From contig JAPDOI010000021.1 of NCBI GenBank assembly GCA_029168955.1, forward strand, positions 1,891,001 through 1,955,000: a DNA stretch of 64,000 nucleotides, written 5' to 3'. The translations under genes and the position numbers were made by a program. This DNA comes from Aplectana chamaeleonis. Its lineage: Eukaryota > Nematoda > Chromadorea > Rhabditida > Cosmocercidae. Every line of letters begins with the position of its first letter. Position 1 is the stretch's first letter. The notes beneath the pieces were generated by a model. The model was not told the origin of the DNA. It searched no databases and saw only the letters and a list, made by a program, of their open reading frames with translations. Shown here piece by piece: positions 12,800-24,458 of this stretch.

Positions 12800-13190
12800 A
12801 AAACGCACGCAATTGTTGCGGTTAGGCTGGCTTGCGAGTGGTCGGGCTCAGCAGATGTTCATCAATGTCCTTAAGCAGCCTAATCATCAGTCGAGAAAAC
12901 TATTAAATCCCGTAAGAGAGAGATCGATCAGAGTGCCGTTTGCCGATGCTCCGAACAAAATGAATGTACAGAGATGGACCGACTCAAACAAGAACGGCTT
13001 CGTCTCTTGCGCGCGGAGCACACCCAGTTCGTCAAGGATCATATTGCCAAAGCGGCTGTCAACCCTATTCTCGGTGATGTGCCGCCTAGGGTATGTGATA
13101 CCGAGTCCGAGCTCGGTAGGCGCGCCAGGTGTATCCTCGCTTCGTTACGCTGCGGAAGGATCACTCCAGGCCTCAAAAACTCATAATTTT
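12800..13190 (+). pseudogene. LINE C-terminal fragment (same family, + strand)
   Basis: This + strand fragment reads AQQMFINVLKQPNHQSRKLL, then, in a shifted frame, LRLLRAEHTQFVKDHIAKAA and NPILGDVPPRVCDTESELGR. It stops before the CPDC knuckle. It is frame-broken and 5' truncated. The matching blocks in minus orientation are at 12123-12652 and 34590-35389. Confidence 0.7.
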
Positions 13191-13737
13191 TAAAGGGAAG
13201 GAAACTCTAGATTGTTGCAAATCACGAGACGATTGAAAATTTTGGCGCGGGTGTCAACTCTTCGTCAAACAATTTTGAAAGTGGAAGGAAGCGCCGTTTT
13301 GGTGCGGATTTTGTGGTGTGTGAAGGTTAAAAATTATCAGAAGCGATCATATCAGTATCATTTAGGCCTCATGGGAGAAAACGAAAGGATCGAGAGGGCC
13401 GATACCAGTTTTAAATATCTTCACGCCATCTCGCTTAGTCACTGACAGTTTTGTTAATTTCACCTCAGGAATGCTTGTTCCACAGCCTCATTTTCGTTCT
13501 TAGTGCACATATAATTCGTTGGCTGGTCCATGTATTTTGTAAATATTGTACATAACACATTGAATATGGGTAGTGCCATTTGCTAGGTTGAATAATATTT
13601 GCTCAAATTCATATATAAACACATTCAGATATGATTGTTTGTGTTCAGTAACAATTGGTTATGGCGCCCAGACATCAATTTTGTTTGTGTGTTTGTGTTT
13701 CCTTTTTCTTGTGGTAATCGTATATTATGTGTACTGC

Positions 13738-13741
13738 AGGG
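13738..13741 (+). promoter_or_regulatory. Probable spliced-leader acceptor of rpl-36
   Basis: A pyrimidine-rich TTTCCTTTTTCTT tract at about 13698-13710 and GTACTGCAG ending at 13739 precede the ATG at 13742. This leaves a 2-base 5' UTR. No exon fits upstream, so trans-splicing is the simplest reading (inference from nematode gene structure). Confidence 0.55.
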
Positions 13742-16700
13742 ATGTCTCAACCCGGTATTGAGGGACTGGCCGTTGGTCTCCATAAAGGTCATAAAGTGAC
13801 CAAAATCGACCGCAAGCCTCGTCAAAACAGACGTGTTGGAGCCTGTAGTAAGAAATCGAAGGTAAGCAACAATGTGATTTGTTGTATTGGTTGGTTAAAT
13901 GGAACTAGTGAGAGCAGAAAACTTGCAGTCATCTTACACTGATCAGATCTAACTTTTTAATGGGCACTATCCCACTTTCGACTGGCGGTAGGCTAAAAAA
14001 CAGGCCGGTATTCAAGATTTGCCGGAAACCTTGCATGGGGTTATCTTTGGGGGGCTAGTTTCGAGCATCATATCTTGGTTGTGAGCGTTTCGGTAGGTTA
14101 CGGAGGGCTTGATATCATGCTACTACTGTTCTTTACTCATAATCCTTAGGCTCCGTCCATAACAAACGTCCTAGCGTCAAGTGACGATGGGGGTTTTCAT
14201 CTAAACTTTTTTTCTACCTTAGTCCACAGCCACCGCTGCAACCGGTCAGTCGCCGACGATGAAGGCATAGCGGCTGTCACTAATGTCATCAATACCATCG
14301 GTAACCCCCTTTCGTCCTCGGGCACGTTGCAGCCGTCGAGCGTCATGCGCCAGCGTTTGAGCCGCGTCTTGACGCCTGCCGCTGGTCGTTGGCTATGAAC
14401 GGAGTCTTAGAAAAACGGACCAAGAAATCGTGATCTCGCTAACAAAGGAAGTATACGAAGCGTAGGTCGGATCTGCAAAAACGACTAGTATCGTTAGTAT
14501 CTCTAAGTGGCTCAATAGTAAAACTGCTCAGTATCCCGCCCCGAGCTGCAGGTTCCAAGAAGTTACAAGCTTAAAAATAACGTTTTTTGTGCTTTTCGAA
14601 CCTTTCAAAAAGCGCATTAGCCTTAGGAAAATCCGGAAACCGACCTAATAAACGTGATCAGCACCCAAAACTACCCCTGAGCAAAGTTGGGGTGAAGGCA
14701 CATTTTCCATACTTTGTCCAGACTGACAGCGTTTTGGATTTACGGATTTTTGGTGGGGCGTTTATTTATACCGATTAGAGGGCTCTGAAGCGTATGAGAA
14801 AAATGTTCCAGATTTGACCTAAAACTACCCAAGGGGTGTTTTGGGGCGCTGATCACGAATCTGAAGTTTATGTGTCGATTTTTCGAAGTTTTCTAAATAA
14901 TCCGTTCAAACCATCCCAGCCGGGGATAAGGTTGAGGGCAAAACGCCGCTTTTGAGATTTCCGGATTTCCAGGAATGTCTCAAAACCATTCTCTGAGGGT
15001 ATTTGGAGTGCTTAACACGAATCTGTGGTCCGTTAATCGATTTTTCGCAGGTCACGGTAGATTACGTTGGGTATACGGTAGTTTGGTCAAAATCTCAGAT
15101 TTTACTCAAAAATTGAATACGGAGGTTATTCGGTGTGGAGAATACGAATTTAACGTCCGTTTGTCGATTTTTTGAATACTAAGGTGGGTTATGTTCCCTA
15201 AATGACATGTTACCTACCGTAACCTACAGTAAACCTCGGAACTTCGACAAATGGACTCCAGATTCGTGTTCACCACCCTAGATTACCCCTACATACAACT
15301 TTTGAGCTAAATTCGAGAATTTTTTTGAAACTCCAAAAAAATGCCTGATGCCCTTGTCTGTTCGCAAGGCTTAAAAAAATGCTCATAGCTTTTTCCTGCA
15401 GTCGCACTTGGTAAAGTTCGAATCTGATAGGAGACTGACCAAACGACTGTGTGTCCACCGTAAACATCCGAATGATGAGTCCCCATGTTGGTTCGAAACG
15501 TTTTTTTCTTACCTGGGCTGGGTGGGAAAGTTCAACCTGATGTATATCTTGAGCTAGAGCTCTTGCTGGAGGCTGTCTAGAGATTAGATCGCAGTTGCTC
15601 GCACTCGAATCGCGCCAATCTCGTCTCACTGGTGCATAGCCGGCGCTAGCGCATCCTTAGTCTTGGAAGGCTGCGGAGAGGAAACGATTGAGTCGTTGAA
15701 TTAAAGGCAGTCCTGGCTGATGGAGTACATGAAGGGGGAAAATCTCCCCATACCCAGTTGTGATGATAGCAGCGTTCAGTAGTGTTTCATTCATGACAGA
15801 GGAAAATGTTCACTCCATTTTTAGACGTGTTGAAACCTCGGGGGTGCGTTCCAAGAATATTCTCACGACGCCGTAGGAGCACAAATAGCTTTTCTATTTA
15901 TGAATTTGCTTCTCAGGGCCACGAATTTTAACTGTAGATTCCCCGCGGCTAAGTTTCGGTTCAAACCTATTTGGGGGGGGGGCACTCAGGTTTCAAGTGA
16001 GAAATTAATGATTCCACTTTCAGAAATCGATGTGATTCCATTAGATTTTTAGGAAACAATGAGTGATAACGTTACCACTTCACTGATAACGTAAAATTTT
16101 TCTTTTTCATGGCTGAGACTTTTCATTTCTATGGGTTAATCCTGAGTGCCCCCTCCCCCCAACTAGTTTTGCCCCTAAGTTTCAATAGTCCTTTTTAACA
16201 TTTAAATGTTCTTGGAACGCACCCTGAAAGGCCCAAAAATTCATTCTTTTTCCTAAAATTCTCTTTGCACAAGGTGATCGGAAAAATTGAGCGCCTAGGG
16301 CAGAATTCCACTTACCCCGAGGTTTCAACTCGCATTCAGATGATCTACGGAGAGGATGCAGTAACAGTCAGAAGTAGATTAACAAAGCAACTGAACGGGG
16401 TTTATTGCTCCGTCGGCCAATCGACAGCGGTCTCTACCCGTTAAGTCGTGGGTGATTGGCCGACAGAGGGATAAACCCCACCCCGTACTCCCCTTTCCCT
16501 CCCCCTTTACCGTATTTTTATATTTTCTGCTTCAGTTTAGCTACTGTAATTACAGGTCGTCCGCGAGCTAGTCCGTGAGATCACAGGATTCGCTCCTTAC
16601 GAGAGGCGCGTTCTGGAGTTGCTCCGTATTTCTAAGGATAAGCGTGCTCTGAAGTTCCTGAAGAAACGTGTGGGAACTCACCTTCGTGCCAAGAAGAAGA

Positions 16701-16750
16701 GAGAGGATCTCCAGGGTGTGATCGTGGCCCAACGCAAACATCACAAGTAA
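13742..16750 (+). CDS. rpl-36: 60S ribosomal protein L36 (eL36)
   Basis: Two exons, 13742-13861 (40 codons) and 16556-16750 (64 codons plus TAA), join in phase 0 with GT/AG ends to give 104 aa, the normal eL36 length. Exon 1 encodes [17 protein letters not shown] and a basic KPRQNRR segment. Exon 2 encodes [35 protein letters not shown], and the basic [11 protein letters not shown] tail ending QRKHHK. The product is a structural protein of the large ribosomal subunit. The 2694-base intron is unusual for a small, highly expressed gene. It contains the inverted 1.4-kb repeat (14147-15570), a TIR element (15842-16222) and a fold-back (16397-16479). The reading frame is intact, and the start is supported by the acceptor 2 bases upstream. 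Confidence 0.96.
14147..15570. mobile_element. 1.4-kb repeat, copy B, inverted, inside rpl-36 intron
   Basis: This is the reverse complement of 425-1855. One end starts CCTTAGGCTCCGTCCAT (matches 1838-1854) and the other ends CCTGATGTATATC (matches 441-453). The visible mismatches are few, which points to a recent duplication or gene conversion. No direct repeat like the one around copy A is seen here. Confidence 0.75.
15842..16222. mobile_element. TIR element, GGGTGCGTTCCAAGAA family
   Basis: GGGTGCGTTCCAAGAATATT near 15842 pairs with TTCTTGGAACGCACCC near 16207. The related element at 17513-17688 has the same ends. There is no coding content. It lies in the rpl-36 intron. Confidence 0.65.
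16397..16479. repeat. Fold-back repeat upstream of rpl-36 exon 2
   Basis: GGGGTTTAT...CGTCGGCCAATC pairs with GATTGGCCGAC...ATAAACCCC, giving a stem of about 25 bp with a 25-30 base loop, 77 bases before the exon 2 acceptor. Confidence 0.75.
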
Positions 16751-17083
16751 AATCGTTGTTGTTGTTGATGATGAAATTCATAAATGTTTAATATGTTCTG
16801 AATATTATGCTTGTTCACGATGCGTTTTTATTCGCCTATACGTGCGCTTTTCAGTAGCCGTTGGGTTTTCTTTGGTATCTGCTAATCTGACATACATGCG
16901 TACCATAACTTGTAGCCAGCACAGCACGGCACTGATTTACATCCACTGTCAGGCGGGTTAACCGACAACTGGGCACAGTCACACCATGACAGTTCATGTA
17001 AATGAGAGCCAAATTGTCTAGGCATCATGGCGTTTTGGCATGTGTATGCCACAGGCCTCCGTCAGAGTTGCAAACAAACCGTC

Positions 17084-17486
17084 TGTCCCAAACGAGATGG
17101 CAAGCGAAGAGTTCAAGGAAACAGCGCTCCCTTTGCGTATCTGACGTTTTTGGATTACGGCAAGACGTCGCATACGCAAATCACTCACGTGGGGGAGCCT
17201 TTGTCTTACCGTAATCGAGAACAGAATGCATTTCCTGAAACACCTTACCTGCCACGTAAATAAGAATATCTACATCAAGCGTGAGTATTACGGACATTTT
17301 CAGCGAAAATAACGCAAAAAATCAAAGTATGCGGAAAGAATAAATGAGAACGTGAAAAACGATGAATTCTGCCTTAGAGAACGGTAAGACATGCTGTGTC
17401 GCCGACGTCTTTCCGGAATCCAGAAGCGTTAGAGACGCAGAGGGAGCGCTGCTTTGGACTCTTCGCTTGCCATCTCGTTTGGACAG
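17084..17486. mobile_element. TIR element, about 400 bp
   Basis: TGTCCCAAACGAGATGGCAA at 17084 pairs with TTGCCATCTCGTTTGGACAG ending 17486. The inverted arms extend about 130 bp with mismatches. They include the CAGCGCTCCCT and TTACGGCAAGACGTC segments. Confidence 0.7.
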
Positions 17487-17512
17487 GGAATACCTATGCC
17501 CCACCTTGTTTA

Positions 17513-17688
17513 TCTGGGGTGCGTTCCAAGAACATTCCCATGGCAAAAGGCTCCCGCCGAAACGTAGCCACAGCAGCATGAAAGCGATTTGCACTTATGA
17601 TTCGTAGTCATGAGAAGCAAATTCGTCCATGGAAAGGCCTTTTGCCCTCCCACGACATCGTAGGGACATTCTTGAAACGCACCCCTGA
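17513..17688. mobile_element. TA-flanked MITE, 176 bp
   Basis: TCTGGGGTGCGTTCCAAGAA pairs with a right end complementary to TCAGGGGTGCGTTTCAAGAA, and TA lies immediately outside both ends (17511-17512, 17689-17690). It belongs to the same family as 15842-16222. Confidence 0.75.
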
Positions 17689-20600
17689 TAGGACATCAAA
17701 TCGACTTTTCTTTTCCTCCCGGCCAAAGTAGCGACCCATTGGTTAAATTGCCATCCTAATATATCTATCTGTATCATCCTGAACCCAATCGTAATTAATC
17801 CAAGTGGTCCTTGTTAATGTACCACGCCTGAAGTCGTTTAGCTTCTTTTAAATCGTATCAATATAGCTTGTAAGGGTTTAACTACACAACACCATTCGAT
17901 AAGAGATCTAATATGCGATTTGAGAACCTTAGCGAATACAGCAAATTGGAAGCGAAGGGGCTGTGAACATCATAAATCATTTATGTGGTTTTGAAGCAAC
18001 CTGAACGCAGTGATTATCAAAATGGATGCCTCGCTGTAGCAGGAATCTCATTAACATCAGTTTTTGGGGAGGTTTACCATAAAGCCCTCGATGTTGAAAG
18101 TTTCTTGTCACGCAGCCGAACTCGAATCTGCTATTTTCTATGTAGTTTTCGGATTGGATCCGAAAATACGACGAGGCCAGCCGCTAGGCGTTGAGTCGTA
18201 CACCTCCCGCGAACCGGAATTTCGATTTTTTTCTGTGCATGATTTGTGTGCCATTTCTTCCAAGTTCAGGTGTGAAGCGGATTTGCTTCATCAAGAACGT
18301 CATTAGCCATTTAGTATACATTCCGCTGCCGCCATTGTGTGAGCGCGAAGCCAGTCGCCCTTCACCCTGCTGAAATCGGAATGGTAGACTCGTCAAAGCA
18401 GGCGTGTAGTAAAATGTGTCCCCCTTAGTTTGTTCCAACGCGGTCAATACAACCCAGTCCTCGCCTGAAGTGTGTTGTCCCTGTTGATGTTACGTAAAGA
18501 TACTTTTACCTCGATAAACTTCGGCAAAACCTCAGTTTCGTGAACTGCACGCGGACACGGAAACGAACGGTGTGACGGCTTTATTCTGCGGAAACGAACT
18601 GCGGTACAGCACCGATACATGTCACACGCAACAAACTGCATACATACTGACCGGAAGCATGTACCACATACATACTAACCGGAAACACCACTAAACTAAC
18701 CGGAAGGAACGCTCACAATTAATATATATCTATTGTGTTACTGCCTGACAATAAGTAAGCGAAACGGGCGAGAGAGATCGTGATCACATGGAAACATGAT
18801 AAACTGGACAAATAAACGAAGCAACAGTTCCTAGTACTGGACCGTACGGCAGAAGTTGAACTTGACATGAATCAATACGAACCATTAGAATTGGAGCGGA
18901 GAAGCTCTAACTGATACTAAGCAAAACGTGATTTTCATCCTAGGTAGACATGTGGCTGGATATACGATGGCCGACAACGGCGGTTTTTCATCTTCTCCAC
19001 GCGTTTGATGTCCTTCGAATGAACGCCGTTTTCGGAAGGCATCTGCGCCACCCCTGAAAGAATAGTAAGTGAGAAGAAAGTAAGGTACAGCCGCTGGCTT
19101 CATAGCCAATTCTAATAATTTGATGCCATAAAGGGTGACACCTTGTTGGGAACTAAAAACCAAGTAAATGTAATCTGAAGTCTGCAAAAGCTGCAGGACA
19201 TACCCGAAGCTGGGCGTGCAAATTAAGGGCTAAAGTGGAACCCGACTCTACCGGACGTTTTACAGGTGGAAAGCCCAACTACAAAAACCCGCATTGGACT
19301 CGAGTAAGAGTCCCATTTAATCCTAAAAACTAGCTAGCTTGAGCAGCGCCAAGTGGAGGGAGTTATGAATATTGTACAAGCGGGCCTGGCCGACCCCTTA
19401 GTGAATGAGCGAACTGTAACGCACATGACCCTGGAGCCTTTTTTTAATCCTGAATATAAGAACTCTTTTTCACCTGGGTTGAGATTGAGATCCCGAACCT
19501 TTCCATCCGCTTGGATGGGGTCGTAAAAGACTCAGCACTGCCGCAACGACCGAATGAGATATGAAATTATTGCAAACGCAAAGAGCCAAAAACAGTTAGG
19601 ATACGAAGGATGAGCGGCATCATATGATGTTTAAGCCCCACGATTGGGAGCTTAAGAGATATAAAGTTCTAAGGCTCGAACCAGCTACCGAAGCAAAAAA
19701 CCATGTAAGTTGGTTGCACTTTGAAATTTGGCAGAAATTTTTAAGGCATTTATTCTATTGCAACAACCTTGGGCGGGTGGGAGGGAATCACCGTCGCAGA
19801 ACAAACCGGAATGAGGCCCCCGCCTCGAAACCCCCACGCGTCGCGTCGCAACACGCGACGCGCCCACCCCCAATTATGTCCGCTTTTAGTTCACGAAACA
19901 CCACTTTTACCTCGATAAACTTCGGCAAAACCTCAGTTTCGTGAACTGCACGCGGACACGGAAACGAACGGAATTATAAAGCTAGAGGGGCAAGGAGAAT
20001 ACAGGAGACGAACTGATCTAATTTGCTAGATTAGGGCGTATGCGAATGATAGCTCTCGCACCACTGGGAAATCTATTACAAAGGTTATGAGGTTGTGAGC
20101 CTTGTCTCGGTTCGAAACGGGGGGTCCAGAGCTACCCAGCGAGAAATAAGCAACCATGTGGCTTGTTAAATAGCAATAAGAATCAAATGAGAAAAACCCA
20201 TTAGCGAGCGAGCCGACCATTCTGCTCTGCTAGATACTTTGAATGTGCCTTTCTATCGAAAGGGCACCTGTGGACCACCATTGAAACTAAGCGTTTTGTC
20301 GACAAAAAATCTGCCCTGAATTGACTATTCGTCGAGCGAATTGGAATGAACGGATAGGAATTGACCCAGTCGTCCGAACCCTGAAACCTAGAAGTCGGAC
20401 CTCTTCTCGATTCAGGCTCTAGGCACCTAACAATCTTTCTGCTGCGCAAAATTTATAATATTTGAACCTTGGCAGTCTCTTGCTGCCAGTGCGGCCCGAA
20501 GATACTCCTACTGCAAATAGTATCACCGACAGGACCATGTAGAAAGTGTTATCCTATGAAAAAGAGCGCACCGAATGACGATTTAGACCGACGAGAATAG

Positions 20601-21589
20601 CTGACGGCCCCCTAACTTTACTAGAAAATGATAGAGGCACAACGAAGAGAGTCCATAGACCTACACTGTCTAGGCAATGTGAAAGCTCCAACCTATAATT
20701 ATTTGTACACAATCCAACGTGGGAAAGGTTTCGTTTGGGCAGAAAAACCCTACCGATCTGAGGTTCTTTTCTGAACAACGGGTAATAACCATCAAAATAT
20801 CGAAAAAGCGTATAGAATCTTTACGCAACGATAGAGCTGTTAGGCCCCTTCATCTCACTAGTGGTGAAGTGCGGAGCGGCTGAAATACTTATCCAAATGA
20901 GTCTTTGGTGGAAAGCGTTTCCAGTATTCGTCAGCATTGAACAGGGCTTACCATCCTGCTCCGCCTTTTATGGCTTGAGCCGTTTTCGATTAACCGTGGC
21001 TTACGAGCGCAAGAGAAATTGTAGAACCATGCGTAATCAGGTCTTATCTACGTACCCAAAGATTGAGAATGAACCGCGGCTTCCATCAAACACACGGGTC
21101 ATGGCCGTTAATAAGACTTGGTGTTTCCGTTCTGATCGTAGAGGGCATAAGCCACCCATCTATCCTTGTAGGCCACACCGCCCAATGATGGTACCAGTGA
21201 GACGACATACCAAACCGTGAGGGAATGCGACCTAACTACGATTGTTTACTGGAAATAGCGCAGACTGATTTTGTACATAGCACTCTTAACTAACTGAAGC
21301 ACTATTGAAGCGCTCGGAAATGCTACTCAAAACTGAGTGTTGCGTATATCTAGACACGACTCCAATAAAATAGTGAACGTGCAAAGTCAGAACGGACGTA
21401 AGGTATAATAGCTTGTGTGCGAGAGAGGATGTCTTGGATATGTAGAACCCATCAGATGGGTAAGCCCCTGAATGGCAGTTGATTGCACCGACCCTTATTG
21501 ATACCTTATAGCTACGGTTAGCTTGTCTTCTCACCACTATAACTAGTGAGCCAGCTACATTACTTTCTGATACAGAATCATATGTTTAG

Positions 21590-22610
21590 CCCGGGGACCA
21601 GAAAATTATCTCTTCGGCTATTGATGCGCCGGAATAATGCGGATCACTTCTAATTACACTAGTATTCCCATAGCATTCGTTCGCCGAATCTGATCAAACC
21701 AAGCATAATGTAGCACAGTGGAATGTGATCTACCAACCATCGCATACGAGTGCGGAATCTGTGCAAGCTAAAACGTCGCACCCGGGTGCGAAATTAAACC
21801 CCGTATCCAAGCGTGGAAAGGGGTTTAACTGAACGTAACGTCCAAGTGTGGAATTATATCAGAAAACCATCGCATCCGAGAGGAATTCTATCGAAACAAG
21901 CATCGCATCCAGAACTGAAATTTGTTAAAGTGAATGTCGCTCGGAATCTAAGCCCGAACCAATTACTTTTATCAAACCGGATCGTAATCATCTGGCACGG
22001 GAACCAGGAATTCGTCCCTTCGGCTAAGTAATGAGCCGGAATAGTGCTGTCCCCATCTGATTACTCTAATATTCTTAATGCATCCAAGTGCGGAATCATA
22101 TCAGACCAATCATCGCATCCAAGTGCGGAATTTCAACAAAAACAAACCTCATCCAGTTGCGGAATATAGTTTAACTGAACCTCTCACGAATAACCCGAAA
22201 TCACTACGGTTATAGAAACCCTATCTCAATCATCTGGCACAGGAACCAGGAATCAATCTCTTCGGCTGTAGATGAGCCGGAATGATGCTTACCACTTCCA
22301 CCTATACTAATATTCTCATTGCATCCAAGTGCGGAATCATATCAGACCAATCATCGCATCCAAGTGCGGAATTTCAACAAAAACGAACATCGCATCCAGT
22401 TGCGGAATATAGTTTAACTGAACCTCTCACGAATAACCCGAAATAACTACGGTTATAGAAACCCTATCCCAATCATCTGGCACAGGAACCAGGAATCAAT
22501 CTCTTCGGCTATAGATGAGCCGGAATGATGGAATCGTAATATCAAAAACAATCATCGCATCCAAGTGCGGAATTCTTTCAAACACAAACATCGCATAGTT
22601 GCCCCATATT
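21590..22610. repeat. Degenerate tandem array of short hairpin motifs
   Basis: Two motif types recur. The first is CGCA-N6-TGCG, a short stem, at 21741-21754, 21777-21790, 22114-22127, 22355-22368, 22391-22404 and 22556-22569, with weaker copies between. The second is TTCGGCT-N7-AGCCGGA, preceded by a CTGGCAC-GGAACCAG stem, near 21613, 22018, 22261 and 22504. The last two repeats are about 240 bp apart. The region has no open frame of note and I do not recognise an RNA family. Confidence 0.65.
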
Positions 22611-22919
22611 GTCAAGCATATGAATTGGACCAGCAGGGGAAGTAAAGACACTAAGACTTTAGTATTAACGTAAGCCTAACCTTCCGAACCAGTCCACGTG
22701 ACCAATAAATGTCGTCGAACACTTCATACCAGACTGACCTATCGTTGTACTGCCGAAAAACGAGTGACGATTAAACGTCCCAGGTAAATAAACACATCGA
22801 GGAATGAGACGCCACCAATCACCGTCGCAGAACAAACCGGAATGAGGCCCCCGCCTCGAAACCCCCACGCGTCGCGTCGCAACACGCGACGCGCCCACCC
22901 CCAATTATGTCCGCTTTTA

Positions 22920-23230
22920 GGGGCTGAGCAGAGTGCCACCGCGGCGCGGCGCGGTCTGATGATGGAGAGCCGTATTGATAGATCGCCGCGATCTATCAAT
23001 ACGGCTCTCAATCATCAGGCCGCGCCGCGGGGGCACTCTGCTCAGCCCCTCGGTGGTGGCCATCGTGTATCAGCACTCCTGAGGAGGCGGGAGAAACGGG
23101 GGATGAGCGAGGTTCCTGATTGGACGCAACAGCCGGGGGCCAGGCTTGCCCGCGTGGCGTCAATCAGGAACATCGCCCTCCTGTTTCTCCCGCCTGCTCA
23201 CGAGTGTTGATACACGATGACCACCACCCC
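22920..23230. mobile_element. Two adjacent palindromes flanked by TTA
   Basis: 22920-23049 is a 130-bp near-perfect palindrome, with GGGGCTGAGCAGAGTGCC at one end and its complement at the other. 23050-23230 is a second palindrome with GGTGGTGGCCATCGTGTATC ends. Together they sit between the TTA at 22917-22919 and the TTA at 23231-23233. They split a sequence that is continuous at 19880-19905. Confidence 0.8.
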
Positions 23231-23246
23231 TTAGTTCACGAAACAC

Positions 23247-23379
23247 CACCTCTAGTCGCCGTCGCGCGGCGTGGCTGGGACGTAGCGTTGCGATGGAGCG
23301 CGCTCTTCACAGCACACATTCACCGCTACTCGCATCGTGATGAGGCCCTAGCCGCGCCGTGCGACGGCGACTAGAGGTG
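23247..23379. repeat. Palindrome, 133 bp
   Basis: CACCTCTAGTCGCCGTCGC at 23247 pairs with its complement ending 23379. It is adjacent to a TTAGTTCACGAAACACC segment that also occurs at 19889. Confidence 0.8.
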
Positions 23380-23970
23380 TCTTTACGTAACATGGTCCCC
23401 GTTTCTCTCGTGTCTCCTCGGAACATTTTCGTTTACTTGATTTCGACTTTGAGAACAACTTTCTGCTTGTCGCCGTAACGAACCACGGTAGAGTTGTTCT
23501 TACGTGGATAACAACTTGAGACTCACCAACTTGTCATCAACAATTGCCCTTACTGTAAGAACAACTCTATAACAAGTTAGCAGCCTAATGCTGTTATCTA
23601 GTTGTTGATACCGTATAGCAGAATGTAGCTGACAAGTATAGTCTATAAACTTGTAAACAACACATTGCCATCCACCCAAACACTACTCTGTCGCTGCATT
23701 GATTTCTAGCAGTGGGAAATACTAGGAACCAATGAAGGGATAAAGTAGTTTCTCCCAGTTGGCTCAAACCTTATCTCATGAGTAGAACACTAACTAGGGC
23801 TTACCTTACATTTTCGGTGGGCTTTTATAACACCATGTGTTGATAGTTGTAGGTATGGGACACAGCATTGATAATCCATTTTCTAAATCCCCTAAATGCC
23901 TCAGAGATTTAATTTACAGGAGATTTCCAGAAGTGGGCATTTTTTTAGCTTTGCGTAGAAAAAAGGGGTA

Positions 23971-24249
23971 CTGTGCTTATCTGGGCCGAATTCCGGTCCG
24001 CAATTGCGTCTCGACACGCTTTGCGGCCGCACGCTCCCGAGTCAGAAGAGCTATCAGCGCCTCAGCCGCCGATCTGCTGACTCTAGGTGGGTTTTGGAAA
24101 CCGGAAACATAGAAAAATTGAAGAAATTTTTATAAAAAAGCCGCATCGGGTCAGCTTTGGTGCTGTAAACCCGACTGACTCGAGCGCGTGCGGCTGCAAA
24201 GCGTGTCGAGACGCTATTGCGGACCGGAATTTGGCCCAGATAGGCACAG
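23971..24249. mobile_element. TA-flanked MITE, 279 bp
   Basis: CTGTGCTTATCTGGGCC pairs with GGCCCAGATAGGCACAG, with arms of about 85 bp including the GTCTCGACACGCTTTG stretch. TA lies on both sides (23969-23970 and 24250-24251). Confidence 0.82.
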
Positions 24250-24458
24250 TACACGAATGGCAATTTTCTGGATGTTCAAAAAATTGTCTGAGATTGGGCT
24301 GAAAACTTGTTTCTAGAGGGTGAGCGACGGCAGTTAAAAGGCTTTATGCCTGCCGTAACCTACAGTAACCCTGAGTCTGGCGAGGACTAGACCCTTTTCA
24401 GCGCTCTAAATCACCCCCATCTGAAAGTTTTGAGCCGAATCCGAAAATTTTTTCTTAA

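Larger units (their letters stand above)
18489..23391. mobile_element. Composite repeat region bounded by GTTACGTAAAGA inverted ends
   Basis: GTTACGTAAAGA at 18489-18500 is inverted as TCTTTACGTAAC at 23380-23391. Inside, a 69-bp block (18502-18570) is repeated exactly at 19903-19971, and a 103-bp block with a GTCGCGTCGCAACACGCGAC palindrome (19787-19889) is repeated at 22817-22919. In the second copy, palindromes interrupt what is contiguous in the first. Whether the outer 12-bp match is a true transposon boundary is uncertain. No protein-coding frame longer than about 120 codons is credible. Confidence 0.5.

Noticed and set aside
20000..21300. Possible rRNA or snRNA genes in an ORF-poor stretch
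   Set aside because: I could not find any conserved rRNA, U-RNA or SL-RNA core sequence. ORF-poor composition alone is not evidence.
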